Source: Haliclystus octoradiatus (taxonomy: Eukaryota; Cnidaria; Staurozoa; Stauromedusae; Haliclystidae). From it: a stretch of DNA of 64,000 nucleotides. The notes under the pieces were generated by a model, which was not told where the DNA came from, made no database searches, and saw only the letters and a list, made by a program, of their open reading frames with translations. The position numbers were made by a program, and so were the translations under genes. The stretch lies in assembly GCA_916610825.1 (NCBI GenBank), contig OU744448.1:20067032-20131031 (forward strand), in the 5' to 3' direction. Below are positions 26,745 through 41,045 of the stretch, piece by piece. The stretch's first letter is position 1, and every line of letters starts with the position of its first letter.

Positions 26745-27485
26745 TCAATTAATGGATTTGTTCTTCCTAACTTCCCTCCTCATTTTCTTCTCAAGTTCTT
26801 TAAAAATTCTATATCTCTTCTTTTCTGTCTTCTTCACTTTCTTTTCTCTTTTCTCAAAATCTTTATGGCAGCCTTTGATAAACCAACTGCATGATATGCT
26901 GTTGAGTTTTTATCTCTTGGCACAACGTTAACATAGTTTGTAAATCGTTTGATGACTTCATCTCGCTTTAATTGTGTACATCTAGACGCTTCAACACTGC
27001 CAGGGATGACGATTGGTTTGTCAGTCAGCCGTTGTCCTACAACAGATGTAATTTGGGATATTAATATTGTGATCTTCGAAAGTGAGAGTTGCTATCGACC
27101 ATTAATTTAGGCTGCTTACCTTTCAAATTTCTCAAACTGTTGGTATTTCCCAAGTTGATTTTTTTCTAATGATGGGAGGCTGCTCTCCAATGGATCTCTC
27201 TATACCAAGAAGGCTATCTAATGCTTTCACAGGATCATAATCATTATTACCAATTTTTCCATTCAATTGACGTAGACTAGCTTTTGTTGCTGGTGATTGA
27301 AATGACTCTGATTTTCTCAGACGGGCTTCTCTCTCTTCGATGCATTTCAAACGTTGTTGCTTTTTCTTGTTATTTCTTTCCTCTATATACTTTCTTCCCT
27401 CGATGCTCAATATAGTGACCTCCAAAGGAATTGGATAGCTCAACGGCTTCTTTTGAATTGATTTATCATTCATTTTATTAATCAT
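26745..27485 (-). pseudogene. Unit 14: array gene copy with A7 and a 1-bp exon 2 deletion
   Basis: Exon 1 is 27120..27485 and exon 2 is 26745..27036 (292 nt). Counterpart of unit 11, exactly 6129 bp away, with both lesions and the spacer variants GCCATGCAATG and TTCACGCAGAAG. Confidence 0.82.
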
Positions 27486-28783
27486 TAATTTCAGTAAAGT
27501 AATATCGATGACTTTACTCGAAAGCGAAATCGATAAAACTAAGAGTGATCGATTGATTGTGACGTCACTAGTAGGATCAAGAAAGTTTGCTCGATGGAGA
27601 ATGGGGGCGAGAGATAAATCAAAAGTCTGTCGTTAAGGCGTTGCTATCATTCACTGATGCACGATAACATGTTGTCTTCTTTTTAAATTGATACAAACTT
27701 GTTTTTTTCGAGAATTATTTGCATCGCTGTAATGAACTGCAACAATCCCGTTATATATTTTCTGTCATTTGTTTGAATCAGAATTCACATCAAATAAACT
27801 GCCATGCAATGACCTAAAATACATAGGGTTGTGTATAACTTATGGATAGGTTTGTCCTATATTAACCCACTTTCAGTTAGGCATATCAAATGACCAATAA
27901 AAAGTTTAATGCTGGTTGTGATTAACCAGTCAGTCGAAATGATTGGAAATATAGGAACCCTTGGCATAGTTATTAATTCACGCAGAAGTTATTACGACAT
28001 CAAAATGCAGATTCCATGTGTAGCAAATTGAACCTCCATAATCCTGTCATGGGCAATGCTGGGTAATGTGATCACGGTAGCTCAAAAACCGAGTAATTTT
28101 TTCAAGAACTGCTTCTTAGACGAAATTCATGCAATTACATCGACGGCAAGATTGATAATAAAAATATTTATTATTTTAAAAGGATTTTCAAGTTTGTTTA
28201 TCTTTTAAATTTTCAAATAATTTGTCGTTTAGATGCACCATTTCGATGAAGTTGATATGCAACTACCATCAGATCGAGCAATATTTACGAGAGGAAAATG
28301 TTTAGACGAATGCACCTTGCACATTAATTAAATGCTCTTAATGAATATGGATCAAGGTACCTATTCAATTTGGATAATGATTGGAAAAAGTAGCTCCTAA
28401 ATAACGGCAATCATTCACGGAAATGTAATTTTCCTAAAACTGTCAACCCCCGTCGAATTATTTAAGGAATATACCAATCCGAGGCTTGATTAAATCATAT
28501 GCGAACATGTTTAATCAATATTTTAATAGCATGTTTAATATTGGCATACCTCCACATACTGAACACAGCATTCACATGCGAGCAGGAATATTATAAACAC
28601 AATTATTATTTCATCACTAAATTTATTTGAATCAAATCTTCACATATATACAGTATTGGAAATTTCCATCATCTCTTTACAAAACCTGTAACCACTTCAC
28701 TGTCTCTCACCCTCACTCCTCCAATTATCAGCCCCTCTTTATTCTTCGCACAACACACCTCCATTCGTATCCAAGAAATCATC

Positions 28784-29528
28784 TCAGTTAATGGATTTGT
28801 TCTTCCTAACTTCCCTTCTCATTTTCTTGTCAAGTTCTTTAAAAATTCTATATCTCTTCTTTTCTGTCTTCTTTACTTTCTTTTCTCTTTTCTCAATAAT
28901 CTTTATTGCAGCCTTTGATAAACCAACTGCATGATATGCTGTTGAGATTTTATCTCTTGGCACAACGTTAACATAGTTTGTAAATCGTTTGGTGACTTCA
29001 TCTCGCTTTAATTGTGGACATCTAGACGCTTCAAAACTGCCAGGGATGACGATTGGTTTGTCAGTCAGCCGTTGTCCTACAACAGATGTAATTAAGGATA
29101 TTAATTATTGTGATCTTCGAAAGTGAGAGTTGCTATCGACCATTAATTTCGGCTGCTTACCTTTCAAATTTCTCAAACTGTTGGTATTTCCCAAGTTGAT
29201 TTTTTTTTCTAATGATGGGAGGCTGCTCTCCAATGGATCTCTCTATACCAAGAAGGCTATCGAATGCCTTCACAGGATCATAATCATTATTACCAATTTT
29301 TCCATTCATTTGACGTAGACGAACTTTTGTTGCTGGTGATTGAAATGACTCTGATTTTCTCAGACGGGCTTCTCTCTCTTCGATGCATTTCAAACGTTGT
29401 TGCTTTTTCTTGTTATTTCTTTCCTCTATATACTTTCTTCCCTCGATGCTCAATATAGTGACCTCCAAAGGAATTGGATAGCTCAATGGCTTCTTTTCAA
29501 TTGATTTATCATTCATTTTATTAGTCAT
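28784..29528 (-). pseudogene. Unit 15: array gene copy with A9 frameshift
   Basis: Exon 1 is 29161..29528 and exon 2 is 28784..29076. Counterpart of unit 12 at 6129 bp. Exon 2 is open. Confidence 0.75.
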
Positions 29529-30826
29529 TATTTTCAGTAAAGTAATATCGATGACTTTACTCGAACGCGAAATCGATAAAACTAAGAACGATCGATTGAT
29601 TGTGACGTCACTAGTAGGATCACGAAAGTTTGCTCGATGGAGAATGGGGGCGAGAGATAAATCAAAAGTCTGTCGTTAAGGCGTTGCTATCATTCACTGA
29701 TGCACGATAACATGTTGTCTTCTTTTTAAATTGATACAAACTTGTTTTTTTCGAGAATTATTTGCATCGCTGTAATGAACTGCAACAATCCCGTTATATA
29801 TTTTCTGTCATTTGTTTGAATCAGAATTCACATCAAATAAACTGCCATACAATGACCTAAAATACATAGGGTTGTGTATAACTTATGGATAGGTTTGTCC
29901 TATATTAACCCACTTTCAGTTAGGCATATCAAATGACCAATAAAAAGTTTAATGCTGGTTGTGATTAACCAGTCAGTCGAAATGATTGGAAATATAGGAA
30001 CCCTTGGCATAGTTATTAATTCATGCAGAAGTTATTACGACATCAAAATGCAGATTCCATGTGTAGCAAATTGAACCTTCATAATCCTGTCATGGGCAAT
30101 GCTGGGTAATGTGATCACGGTAGCTCAAAAACCGAGTAATTTTTTCAAGAACTGCTTCTTAGACGAAATTCATGCAATTACATCGACGGCAAGATTGATA
30201 ATAAAAATATTTATTATTTTAAAAGGATTTTCAAGTTTGTTTATCTTTTAAATTTTCAAATAATTTGTCGTTTAGATGCACCATTTCGATGAAGTTGATA
30301 TGCAACTACCATCAGATCGAGCAATATTTACGAGAGGAAAATGTTTAGACGAATGCACCTTGCACATTAATTAAATGCTCTTAATGAATATGGATCAAGG
30401 TACCTATTCAATTTGGATAATGATTGGAAAAAGTAGCTCCTAAATAACGGCAATCATTCACGGAAATGTAATTTTCCTAAAACTGTCAACCCCCGTCGAA
30501 TTATTTAAGGAATATACCAATCCGAGGCTTGATTAAATCATATGCGAACATGTTTAATCAATATTTTAATAGCATGTTTAATATTGGCATACCTCCACAT
30601 ACTGAACACAGCATTCACATGCGAGCAGGAATATTATAAACACAATTATTATTTCATCACTAAATTTATTTGAATCAAATCTTCACATATATACAGTATT
30701 GGAAATTTCCATCATCTCTTTACAAAACCTGTAACCACTTCACTGTCTCTCACCCTCACTCCTCCAATTATCAGCCCCTCTTTATTCTTCGCACAACACA
30801 CCTCCATTCGTATCCAAGAAATCATC

Positions 30827-31571
30827 TCAGTTAATGGATTTGTTCTTCCTAACTTCCCTTCTCATTTTCTTGTCAAGTTCTTTAAAAATTCTATATCTCT
30901 TCTTTTCTGTCTTCTTTACTTTCTTTTCTCTTTTCTCAATAATCTTTATTGCAGCCTTTGATAAACCAACTGCATGATATGCTGTTGAGATTTTATCTCT
31001 TGGCACAACGTTAACATAGTTTGTAAATCGTTTGGTGACTTCATCTCGCTTTAATTGTGGACATCTAGACGCTTCAAAACTGCCAGGGATGACGATTGGT
31101 TTGTCAGTCAGCCGTTGTCCTACAACAGATGTAATTAAGGATATTAATTATTGTGATCTTCGAAAGTGAGAGTTGCTATCGACCATTAATTTCGGCTGCT
31201 TACCTTTCAAATTTCTCAAACTGTTGGTATTTCCCAAGTTGATTTTTTTTTCTAATGATGGGAGGCTGCTCTCCAATGGATCTCTCTATACCAAGAAGGC
31301 TATCGAATGCCTTCACAGGATCATAATCATTATTACCAATTTTTCCATTCATTTGACGTAGACGAACTTTTGTTGCTGGTGATTGAAATGACTCTGATTT
31401 TCTCAGACGGGCTTCTCTCTCTTCGATGCATTTCAAACGTTGTTGCTTTTTCTTGTTATTTCTTTCCTCTATATACTTTCTTCCCTCGATGCTCAATATA
31501 GTGACCTCCAAAGGAATTGGATAGCTCAATGGCTTCTTTTCAATTGATTTATCATTCATTTTATTAGTCAT
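30827..31571 (-). pseudogene. Unit 16: array gene copy with A9 frameshift
   Basis: Exon 1 is 31204..31571 and exon 2 is 30827..31119. The gene half copies unit 15 one unit (2043 bp) away, but from about 31960 the spacer switches to the unit 5/7 type, ending GGAATTTTATAAAACAC. It is a recombinant unit. Confidence 0.75.
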
Positions 31572-32871
31572 TATTTTCAGTAAAGTAATATCGATGACTT
31601 TACTCGAACGCGAAATCGATAAAACTAAGAACGATCGATTGATTGTGACGTCACTAGTAGGATCACGAAAGTTTGCTCGATGGAGAATGGGGGCGAGAGA
31701 TAAATCAAAAGTCTGTCGTTAAGGCGTTGCTATCATTCACTGATGCACGATAACATGTTGTCTTCTTTTTAAATTGATACAAACTTGTTTTTTTCGAGAA
31801 TTATTTGCATCGCTGTAATGAACTGCAACAATCCCGTTATATATTTTCTGTCATTTGTTTGAATCAGAATTCACATCAAATAAACTGCCATACAATGACC
31901 TAAAATACATAGGGTTGTGTATAACTTATGGATAGGTTTGTCCTATATTAACCCACTTTCAGCTAGGCATATCAAATGACCAATAAAAAAGTTTAATGCT
32001 GGTTGTGATTAACCAGTCAGTCGAAATGATTGGAAATATAGGAACCCTTGGCATAGTTATTAATTCATGCAGAAGTTATTACGACATCAAAATGCAGATT
32101 CCATGTGTAGCAAATTGAACCTTCATAATCCTGTCATGGGCAATGCTGGGTAATGTGATCACGGTAGCTCTAAAACCGAGTAATTTTTTCAAGAACTGCT
32201 TCTTAGACGAAATTCATGCAATTACATCGACGGCAAGATTGATAATAAAAATATTGATTATTTTAAAAGGATTTTCAAGTTTATTTATCTTTTAATTTTT
32301 CAAATAATTTGTCGTTTACATGCACCATTTCGATGAAGTTGATACGCAACTACCATCAGATCGAGCAATATTTACGAGAGGAAAATGTTTAGACGTATGC
32401 ACCTTGCACATTAATTAAATGCTTTTAATAAATATTGATCAAGGTACCTATTTAATCTGGATAATGATTGGAAAAAGTAGCTCCTAAATAATGGCAATCA
32501 TTCACGAGAATGTAATTTTCCTAAAACTGGCAACCCCCGTCGAATTATTTAAGGGATATACCAATCAGAGGCTTGATTAAATCATATGCGAAAATGTTTA
32601 ACCAAAATTTTAATAGCATGTTTAATATTGGCATACCTCCACATATTGAACACAGCATTCACATGCGAGCAGGAATTTTATAAAACACAATTATTATTTC
32701 ATCACTAAATTTATTTGAATCAAATCTTCACATATATACAGTATTGGAAATTTCCATCATCTCTTTACAAAAACTGTAACCCCTTCACTGTCTCTCACTC
32801 TCACTCCTCAAATTATCACCCCCTCTTTATTCTTCGCACAACACACCTCCATTCGTATCCAAGAAATCATC

Positions 32872-33615
32872 TCAATTAATGGATTTGTTCTTCCTAACTT
32901 CCCTCCTCATTTTCTTCTCAAGTTCTTTAAAAATTCTATATCTCTTCTTTTCTGTCTTCTTCACTTTCTTTTCTCTTTTCTCAATAATCTTTATGGCAGC
33001 CTTTGATAAACCAACTGCATGATATGCTGTTGAGTTTTTATCTCTTGGCACAACGTTAACATAGTTTGTAAATCGTTTGGTGACTTCATCTCGCTTTAAT
33101 TGTGTACATCTAGACGCTTCAAAACTGCCAGGGATGACGATTGGTTTGTCAGTCAGCCGTTGTCCTACAACAGATGTAATTAAGGATATTAATTATTGTG
33201 ATCTTCGAAAGTGAGAGTTGCTATCGACCATTAATTTCGGTTGCTTACCTTTCAAATTTCTCAAACTGTTGGTATTTCCCAAGTTGATTTTTTTTCTAAT
33301 GATGGGAGGCTGCTCTCCAATGGATCTCTCTATACCAAGAAGGCTATCGAATGCCTTCACAGGATCATAATCATTATTACCATTTTTTCCATTCATTTGA
33401 CGTAGACGAGCTTTTGTTGCTGGTGATTGAAATGACTCTGATTTTCTCAGACGGGCTTCTCTCTCTTCGATGCATTTCAAACGTTGTTGCTTTTTCTTGT
33501 TATTTCTTTCCTCTATATACTTTCTTCCCTCGATGCTCAATATAGTGACCTCCAAAGGAATTGGATAGCTCAAAGGCTTCTTTTCAATTGATTTATCATT
33601 CATTTTATTAGTCAT
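32872..33615 (-). CDS. Unit 17: array gene, open, 219 aa
   Basis: Exon 1 is 33249..33615 and exon 2 is 32872..33164; A8, open. Private change KNGNNDYD for KIGNNDYD. Starts the run of alternating open and A7 units. Confidence 0.75.
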
Positions 33616-34918
33616 TATTTTCAGTAAAGTAATATCGATGACTTTACTCGAACGCGAAATCGATAAAACTAAGAACGATCGATTGATTGTGACGTCACTA
33701 GTAGGATCACGAAAGTTTGCTCGATGGAGAATGGGGGCGAGAGATAAATCAAAAGTCTGTCGTTAAGGCGTTGCTATCATTCACTGATGCACGATAACAT
33801 GTTGACTTCTTTTTAAATTGATACAAACTTGTTTTTTTCGAGAATTATTTGCATCGCTGTAATGAACTGCAACAATCCCGTTATATATTTTCTGTCATTT
33901 GTTTGAATCAGAATTCAAATCAAATAAACTGCCATACAATGACCTAAAATACATAGGGTTGTGTTTAACCTATGGATAGGTTTGTCCTATATTAACCCAC
34001 TTTCAGTTAGGCATATCAAATGACCAATAAAAAGTTTAATGCTGGTTGTGATTTTACCAGTCAGTCGAAATGATTGGAAATATAGGAACCCTTATAGCAT
34101 ATAGTTATTATTTCATGCAGGAGTTATTACGACATCAAAATGCAGATTCCATGTGTAGCAAATTGAACCTTCATAATCCTGTCATGGGCAATACTGGGCA
34201 ATGTGATCACGGTAGCTCAAAAACCGAGTAATTTTTTCAAGAACTGCTTCTTAGACGAAATTCATGCAATTACATCGACGGCGAGATTGATAATAAAATT
34301 ATTGATTATTTTAAAAGGATTTTCAAGTTTATTTATCTTTTAATTTTTCAAATAATTTGTCGTTTACATGCACCATTTCGATGAAGTTGATATGTAACTA
34401 CCGTCAGATCGAGCAATATTTACGAGAGGAAAAAGTTTAGACGAATGCACCTTGCACATTAATTAATTGCTCTTAATAAATATTGATCAAGGTACCTATT
34501 CAATTTGGATAATGATTGGAAAAAGTAGCTCCTAAATAATGGCAATCATTCACGGAAATGTAATTTTCCTAAAACTGGCAACCCCCGTCGAATTATTTAA
34601 GGGATATACCAATCCGAGGCTTGATTAAATCATATGCGAACATGTTCAATCAATATTTTAATAGCATGTTTAATATTGGCATACCTCCACATACTGAACA
34701 CAGCATTCACATGCGAGCAGGAATATTATAAACACAATTATTATTTCATCACTAAATTTATTTGAATCAAATCTTCACATATATACAGCATTGGAAATTT
34801 CCATCATCTCTTTACAAAAACTGTAACCCCTTCACTGTCTGTCACTCTCACTCCTCAAATTATCACCCCCTCTTTATTCTTCGCACAACACACCTCCATT
34901 CGTATCCAAGAAATCATC

Positions 34919-35660
34919 TCAATTAATGGATTTGTTCTTCCTAACTTCCCTTCTCATTTTCTTCTCAAGTTCTTTAAAAATTCTATATCTCTTCTTTTCT
35001 GTCTTCTTTACTTTCTTTTCTCTTTTCTCAATAATCTTTATTGCAGCCTTTGATAAACCAACTGCATGATATGCTGTTGAGATTTTATCTCTTGGCACAA
35101 CGTTAACATAGTTTGTAAATCGTTTGATGACTTCATCTCGCTTTAATTGTGTACATCTAGACGCTTCAACACTGCCAGGGATGACGATTGGTTTGTCAGT
35201 CAGCCATTGTCCTACAACAGATGTAATTTGGGATATTAATATTGTGATCTTCGAAAGTGAGAGTTGCTATCGACCATTAATTTAGGCTGCTTACCTTTCA
35301 AATTTCTCAAACTGTTGGTATTTCCCAAGTTGATTTTTTTCTAATGATGGGAGGCTGCTCTCCAATGGATCTCTCTATACCAAGAAGGCTATCTAATGCC
35401 TTCACAGGATCATAATCATTATTACCAATTTTTCCATTCAATTGACGTAGACTAGCTTTTGTTGCTGGTGATTGAAATGACTCTGATTTTCTCAGACGGG
35501 CTTCTCTCTCTTCGATGCATTTCAAACGTTGTTGCTTTTTCTTGTTATTTCTTTCCTCTATATACTTTCTTCCCTCGATGCTCAATATAGTGACCTCCAA
35601 AGGAATTGGATAGCTCAACGGCTTCTTTTGAATTGATTTATCATTCATTTTATTAATCAT
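34919..35660 (-). pseudogene. Unit 18: array gene copy with A7 frameshift
   Basis: Exon 1 is 35295..35660 and exon 2 is 34919..35211. Near-copy of unit 9, 18390 bp (nine units) away, including ATGCAAGCAGG in the spacer. Confidence 0.8.
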
Positions 35661-36958
35661 TAATTTCAGTAAAGTAATATCGATGACTTTACTCGAAAGC
35701 GAAATCGATAAAACTAAGAGTGATCGATTGATTGTGACGTCACTAGTAGGATCAAGAAAGTTTGCTCGATGGAGAATGGGGGCGAGAGATAAATCAAAAG
35801 TCTGTCGTTAAGGCGTTGCTATCATTCACTGATGCACGATAACATGTTGTCTTCTTTTTAAATTGATACAAACTTGTTTTTTTCGAGAATTATTTGCATC
35901 GCTGTAATGAACTGCAACAATCCCGTTATATATTTTCTGTCATTTGTTTGAATCAGAATTCACATCAAATAAACTGCCATACAATGACCTAAAATACATA
36001 GGGTTGTGTATAACTTATGGATAGGTTTGTCCTATATTAACCCACTTTCAGTTAGGCATATCAAATGACCAATAAAAAGTTTAATGCTGGTTGTGATTAA
36101 CCAGTCAGTCGAAATGATTGGAAATATAGGAACCCTTGGCATAGTTATTAATTCATGCAGAAGTTATTACGACATCAAAATGCAGATTCCATGTGTAGCA
36201 AATTGAACCTTCATAATCCTGTCATGGGCAATGCTGGGTAATGTGATCACGGTAGCTCAAAAACCGAGTAATTTTTTCAAGAACTGCTTCTTAGACGAAA
36301 TTCATGCAATTACATCGACGGCAAGATTGATAATAAAAATATTTATTATTTTAAAAGGATTTTCAAGTTTGTTTATCTTTTAAATTTTCAAATAATTTGT
36401 CGTTTAGATGCACCATTTCGATGAAGTTGATATGCAACTACCATCAGATCGAGCAATATTTACGAGAGGAAAATGTTTAGACGAATGCACCTTGCACATT
36501 AATTAAATGCTCTTAATGAATATGGATCAAGGTACCTATTCAATTTGGATAATGATTGGAAAAAGTAGCTCCTAAATAACGGCAATCATTCACGGAAATG
36601 TAATTTTCCTAAAACTGTCAACCCCCGTCGAATTATTTAAGGAATATACCAATCCGAGGCTTGATTAAATCATATGCGAACATGTTTAATCAATATTTTA
36701 ATAGCATGTTTAATATTGGCATACCTCCACATACTGAACACAGCATTCACATGCAAGCAGGAATATTATAAACACAATTATTATTTCATCACTAAATTTA
36801 TTTGAATCAAATCTTCACATATATACAGTATTGGAAATTTCCATCATCTCTTTACAAGACCTGTAACCACTTCACTGTCTCTCACCCTCACTCCTCCAAT
36901 TATCAGCCCCTCTTTATTCTTCGCACAACACACCTCCATTCGTATCCAAGAAATCATC

Positions 36959-37702
36959 TCAGTTAATGGATTTGTTCTTCCTAACTTCCCTTCTCATTTT
37001 CTTGTCAAGTTCTTTAAAAATTCTATATCTCTTCTTTTCTGTCTTCTTTACTTTCTTTTCTCTTTTCTCAATAATCTTTATTGCAGCCTTTGATAAACCA
37101 ACTGCATGATATGCTGTTGAGATTTTATCTCTTGGCACAACGTTAACATAGTTTGTAAATCGTTTGGTGACTTCATCTCGCTTTAATTGTGTACATCTAG
37201 ACGCTTCAAAACTGCCAGGGATGACGATTGGTTTGTCAGTCAGCCGTTGTCCTACAACAGATGTAATTAAGGATATTAATTATTGTGATCTTCGAAAGTG
37301 AGAGTTGCTATCGACCATTAATTTCGGCTGCTTACCTTTCAAATTTCTCAAACTGTTGGTATTTCCCAAGTTGATTTTTTTTCTAATGATGGGAGGCTGC
37401 TCTCCAATGGATCTCTCTATACCAAGAAGGCTATCGAATGCCTTCACAGGATCATAATCATTATTACGTATTTTTCCATTCATTTGACGTAGACGAGCTT
37501 TTGTTGCTGGTGATTGAAATGACTCTGATTTTCTCAGACGGGCTTCTCTCTCTTCGATGCATTTCAAACGTTGTTGCTTTTTCTTGTTATTTCTTTCCTC
37601 TATATACTTTCTTCCCTCGATGCTCAATATAGTGACCTCCAAAGGAATTGGATAGCTCAATGGCTTCTTTTCAATTGATTTATCATTCATTTTATTAGTC
37701 AT
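36959..37702 (-). CDS. Unit 19: array gene, open, 219 aa
   Basis: Exon 1 is 37336..37702 and exon 2 is 36959..37251; A8, open, with KIRNNDYD. Open half of the dimer made by units 19-20. Confidence 0.75.
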
Positions 37703-39005
37703 TATTTTCAGTAAAGTAATATCGATGACTTTACTCGAACGCGAAATCGATAAAACTAAGAACGATCGATTGATTGTGACGTCACTAGTAGGATCACGAA
37801 AGTTTGCTCGATGGAGAATGGGGGCGAGAGATAAATCAAAAGTCTGTCGTTAAGGCGTTGCTATCATTCACTGATGCACGATAACATGTTGACTTCTTTT
37901 TAAATTGATACAAACTTGTTTTTTTCGAGAATTATTTGCATCGCTGTAATGAACTGCAACAATCCCGTTATATATTTTCTGTCATTTGTTTGAATCAGAA
38001 TTCAAATCAAATAAACTGCCATACAATGACCTAAAATACATAGGGTTGTGTTTAACCTATGGATAGGTTTGTCCTATATTAACCCACTTTCAGTTAGGCA
38101 TATCAAATGACCAATAAAAAGTTTAATGCTGGTTGTGATTTTACCAGTCAGTCGAAATGATTGGAAATATAGGAACCCTTATAGCATATAGTTATTATTT
38201 CATGCAGGAGTTATTACGACATCAAAATGCAGATTCCATGTGTAGCAAATTGAACCTTCATAATCCTGTCATGGGCAATACTGGGCAATGTGATCACGGT
38301 AGCTCAAAAACCGAGTAATTTTTTCAAGAACTGCTTCTTAGACGAAATTCATGCAATTACATCGACGGCGAGATTGATAATAAAATTATTGATTATTTTA
38401 AAAGGATTTTCAAGTTTATTTATCTTTTAATTTTTCAAATAATTTGTCGTTTACATGCACCATTTCGATGAAGTTGATATGTAACTACCGTCAGATCGAG
38501 CAATATTTACGAGAGGAAAAAGTTTAGACGAATGCACCTTGCACATTAATTAATTGCTCTTAATAAATATTGATCAAGGTACCTATTCAATTTGGATAAT
38601 GATTGGAAAAAGTAGCTCCTAAATAATGGCAATCATTCACGGAAATGTAATTTTCCTAAAACTGGCAACCCCCGTCGAATTATTTAAGGGATATACCAAT
38701 CCGAGGCTTGATTAAATCATATGCGAACATGTTCAATCAATATTTTAATAGCATGTTTAATATTGGCATACCTCCACATACTGAACACAGCATTCACATG
38801 CGAGCAGGAATATTATAAACACAATTATTATTTCATCACTAAATTTATTTGAATCAAATCTTCACATATATACAGTATTGGAAATTTCCATCATCTCTTT
38901 ACAAAAACTGTAACCCCTTCACTGTCTCTCACTCTCACTCCTCAAATTATCACCCCCTCTTTATTCTTCGCACAACACACCTCCATTCGTATCCAAGAAA
39001 TCATC

Positions 39006-39747
39006 TCAATTAATGGATTTGTTCTTCCTAACTTCCCTCCTCATTTTCTTCTCAAGTTCTTTAAAAATTCTATATCTCTTCTTTTCTGTCTTCTTCACTT
39101 TCTTTTCTCTTTTCTCAATAATCTTTATGGCAGCCTTTGATAAACCAACTGCATGATATGCTGTTGAGTTTTTATCTCTTGGCACAACGTTAACATAGTT
39201 TGTAAATCGTTTGATGACTTCATCTCGCTTTAATTGTGTACATCTAGACGCTTCAACACTGCCAGGGATGACGATTGGTTTGTCAGTCAGCCGTTGTCCT
39301 ACAACAGATGTAATTTGGGATATTAATATTGTGATCTTCGAAAGTGAGGGTTGCTATCGACTATTAATTTCGGCTGCTTACCTTTCAAATTTCTCAAACT
39401 GTTGGTATTTCCCAAGTTGATTTTTTTCTAATGATGGGAGGCTGCTCTCCAATGGATCTCTCTATACCAAGAAGGCTATCTAATGCTTTCACAGGATAAT
39501 AATCATTATTACCAATTTTTCCATTCAATTGACGTAGACTAGCTTTTGTTGCTGGTGATTGAAATGACTCTGATTTTCTCAGACGGGCTTCTCTCTCTTC
39601 GATGCATTTCAAACGTTGTTGCTTTTTCTTGTTATTTCTTTCCTCTATATACTTTCTTCCCTCGATGCTCAATATAGTGACCTCCAAAGGAATTGGATAG
39701 CTCAACGGCTTCTTTTGAATTGATTTATCATTCATTTTATTAATCAT
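39006..39747 (-). pseudogene. Unit 20: array gene copy with A7 frameshift
   Basis: Exon 1 is 39382..39747 and exon 2 is 39006..39298. Private substitution NDYYPVKA; otherwise of the standard A7 class with exon 2 open. Confidence 0.8.
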
Positions 39748-41045
39748 TAATTTCAGTAAAGTAATATCGATGACTTTACTCGAAAGCGAAATCGATAAAA
39801 CTAAGAGTGATCGATTGATTGTGACGTCACTAGTAGGATCAAGAAAGTTTGCTCGATGGAGAATGGGGGCGAGAGATAAATCAAAAGTCTGTCGTTAAGG
39901 CGTTGCTATCATTCACTGATGCACGATAACATGTTGTCTTCTTTTTAAATTGATACAAACTTGTTTTTTTCGAGAATTATTTGCATCGCTGTAATGAACT
40001 GCAACAATCCCGTTATATATTTTCTGTCATTTGTTTGAATCAGAATTCACATCAAATAAACTGCCATACAATGACCTAAAATACATAGGGTTGTGTATAA
40101 CTTATGGATAGGTTTGTCCTATATTAACCCACTTTCAGTTAGGCATATCAAATGACCAATAAAAAGTTTAATGCTGGTTGTGATTAACCAGTCAGTCGAA
40201 ATGATTGGAAATATAGGAACCCTTGGCATAGTTATTAATTCATGCAGAAGTTATTACGACATCAAAATGCAGATTCCATGTGTAGCAAATTGAACCTTCA
40301 TAATCCTGTCATGGGCAATGCTGGGTAATGTGATCACGGTAGCTCAAAAACCGAGTAATTTTTTCAAGAACTGCTTCTTAGACGAAATTCATGCAATTAC
40401 ATCGACGGCAAGATTGATAATAAAAATATTTATTATTTTAAAAGGATTTTCAAGTTTGTTTATCTTTTAAATTTTCAAATAATTTGTCGTTTAGATGCAC
40501 CATTTCGATGAAGTTGATATGCAACTACCATCAGATCGAGCAATATTTACGAGAGGAAAATGTTTAGACGAATGCACCTTGCACATTAATTAAATGCTCT
40601 TAATGAATATGGATCAAGGTACCTATTCAATTTGGATAATGATTGGAAAAAGTAGCTCCTAAATAACGGCAATCATTCACGGAAATGTAATTTTCCTAAA
40701 ACTGTCAACCCCCGTCGAATTATTTAAGGAATATACCAATCCGAGGCTTGATTAAATCATATGCGAACATGTTTAATCAATATTTTAATAGCATGTTTAA
40801 TATTGGCATACCTCCACATACTGAACACAGCATTCACATGCGAGCAGGAATATTATAAACACAATTATTATTTCATCACTAAATTTATTTGAATCAAATC
40901 TTCACATATATACAGTATTGGAAATTTCCATCATCTCTTTACAAAACCTGTAACCACTTCACTGTCTCTCACCCTCACTCCTCCAATTATCAGCCCCTCT
41001 TTATTCTTCGCACAACACACCTCCATTCGTATCCAAGAAATCATC

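Larger units (their letters stand above)
24533..30661. repeat. Higher-order trimer, second copy (units 13-15), 6129 bp
   Basis: Same three unit types and identical unit lengths as 18404..24532. A handful of substitutions separate the copies, which argues against a simple assembly duplication. Confidence 0.92.
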
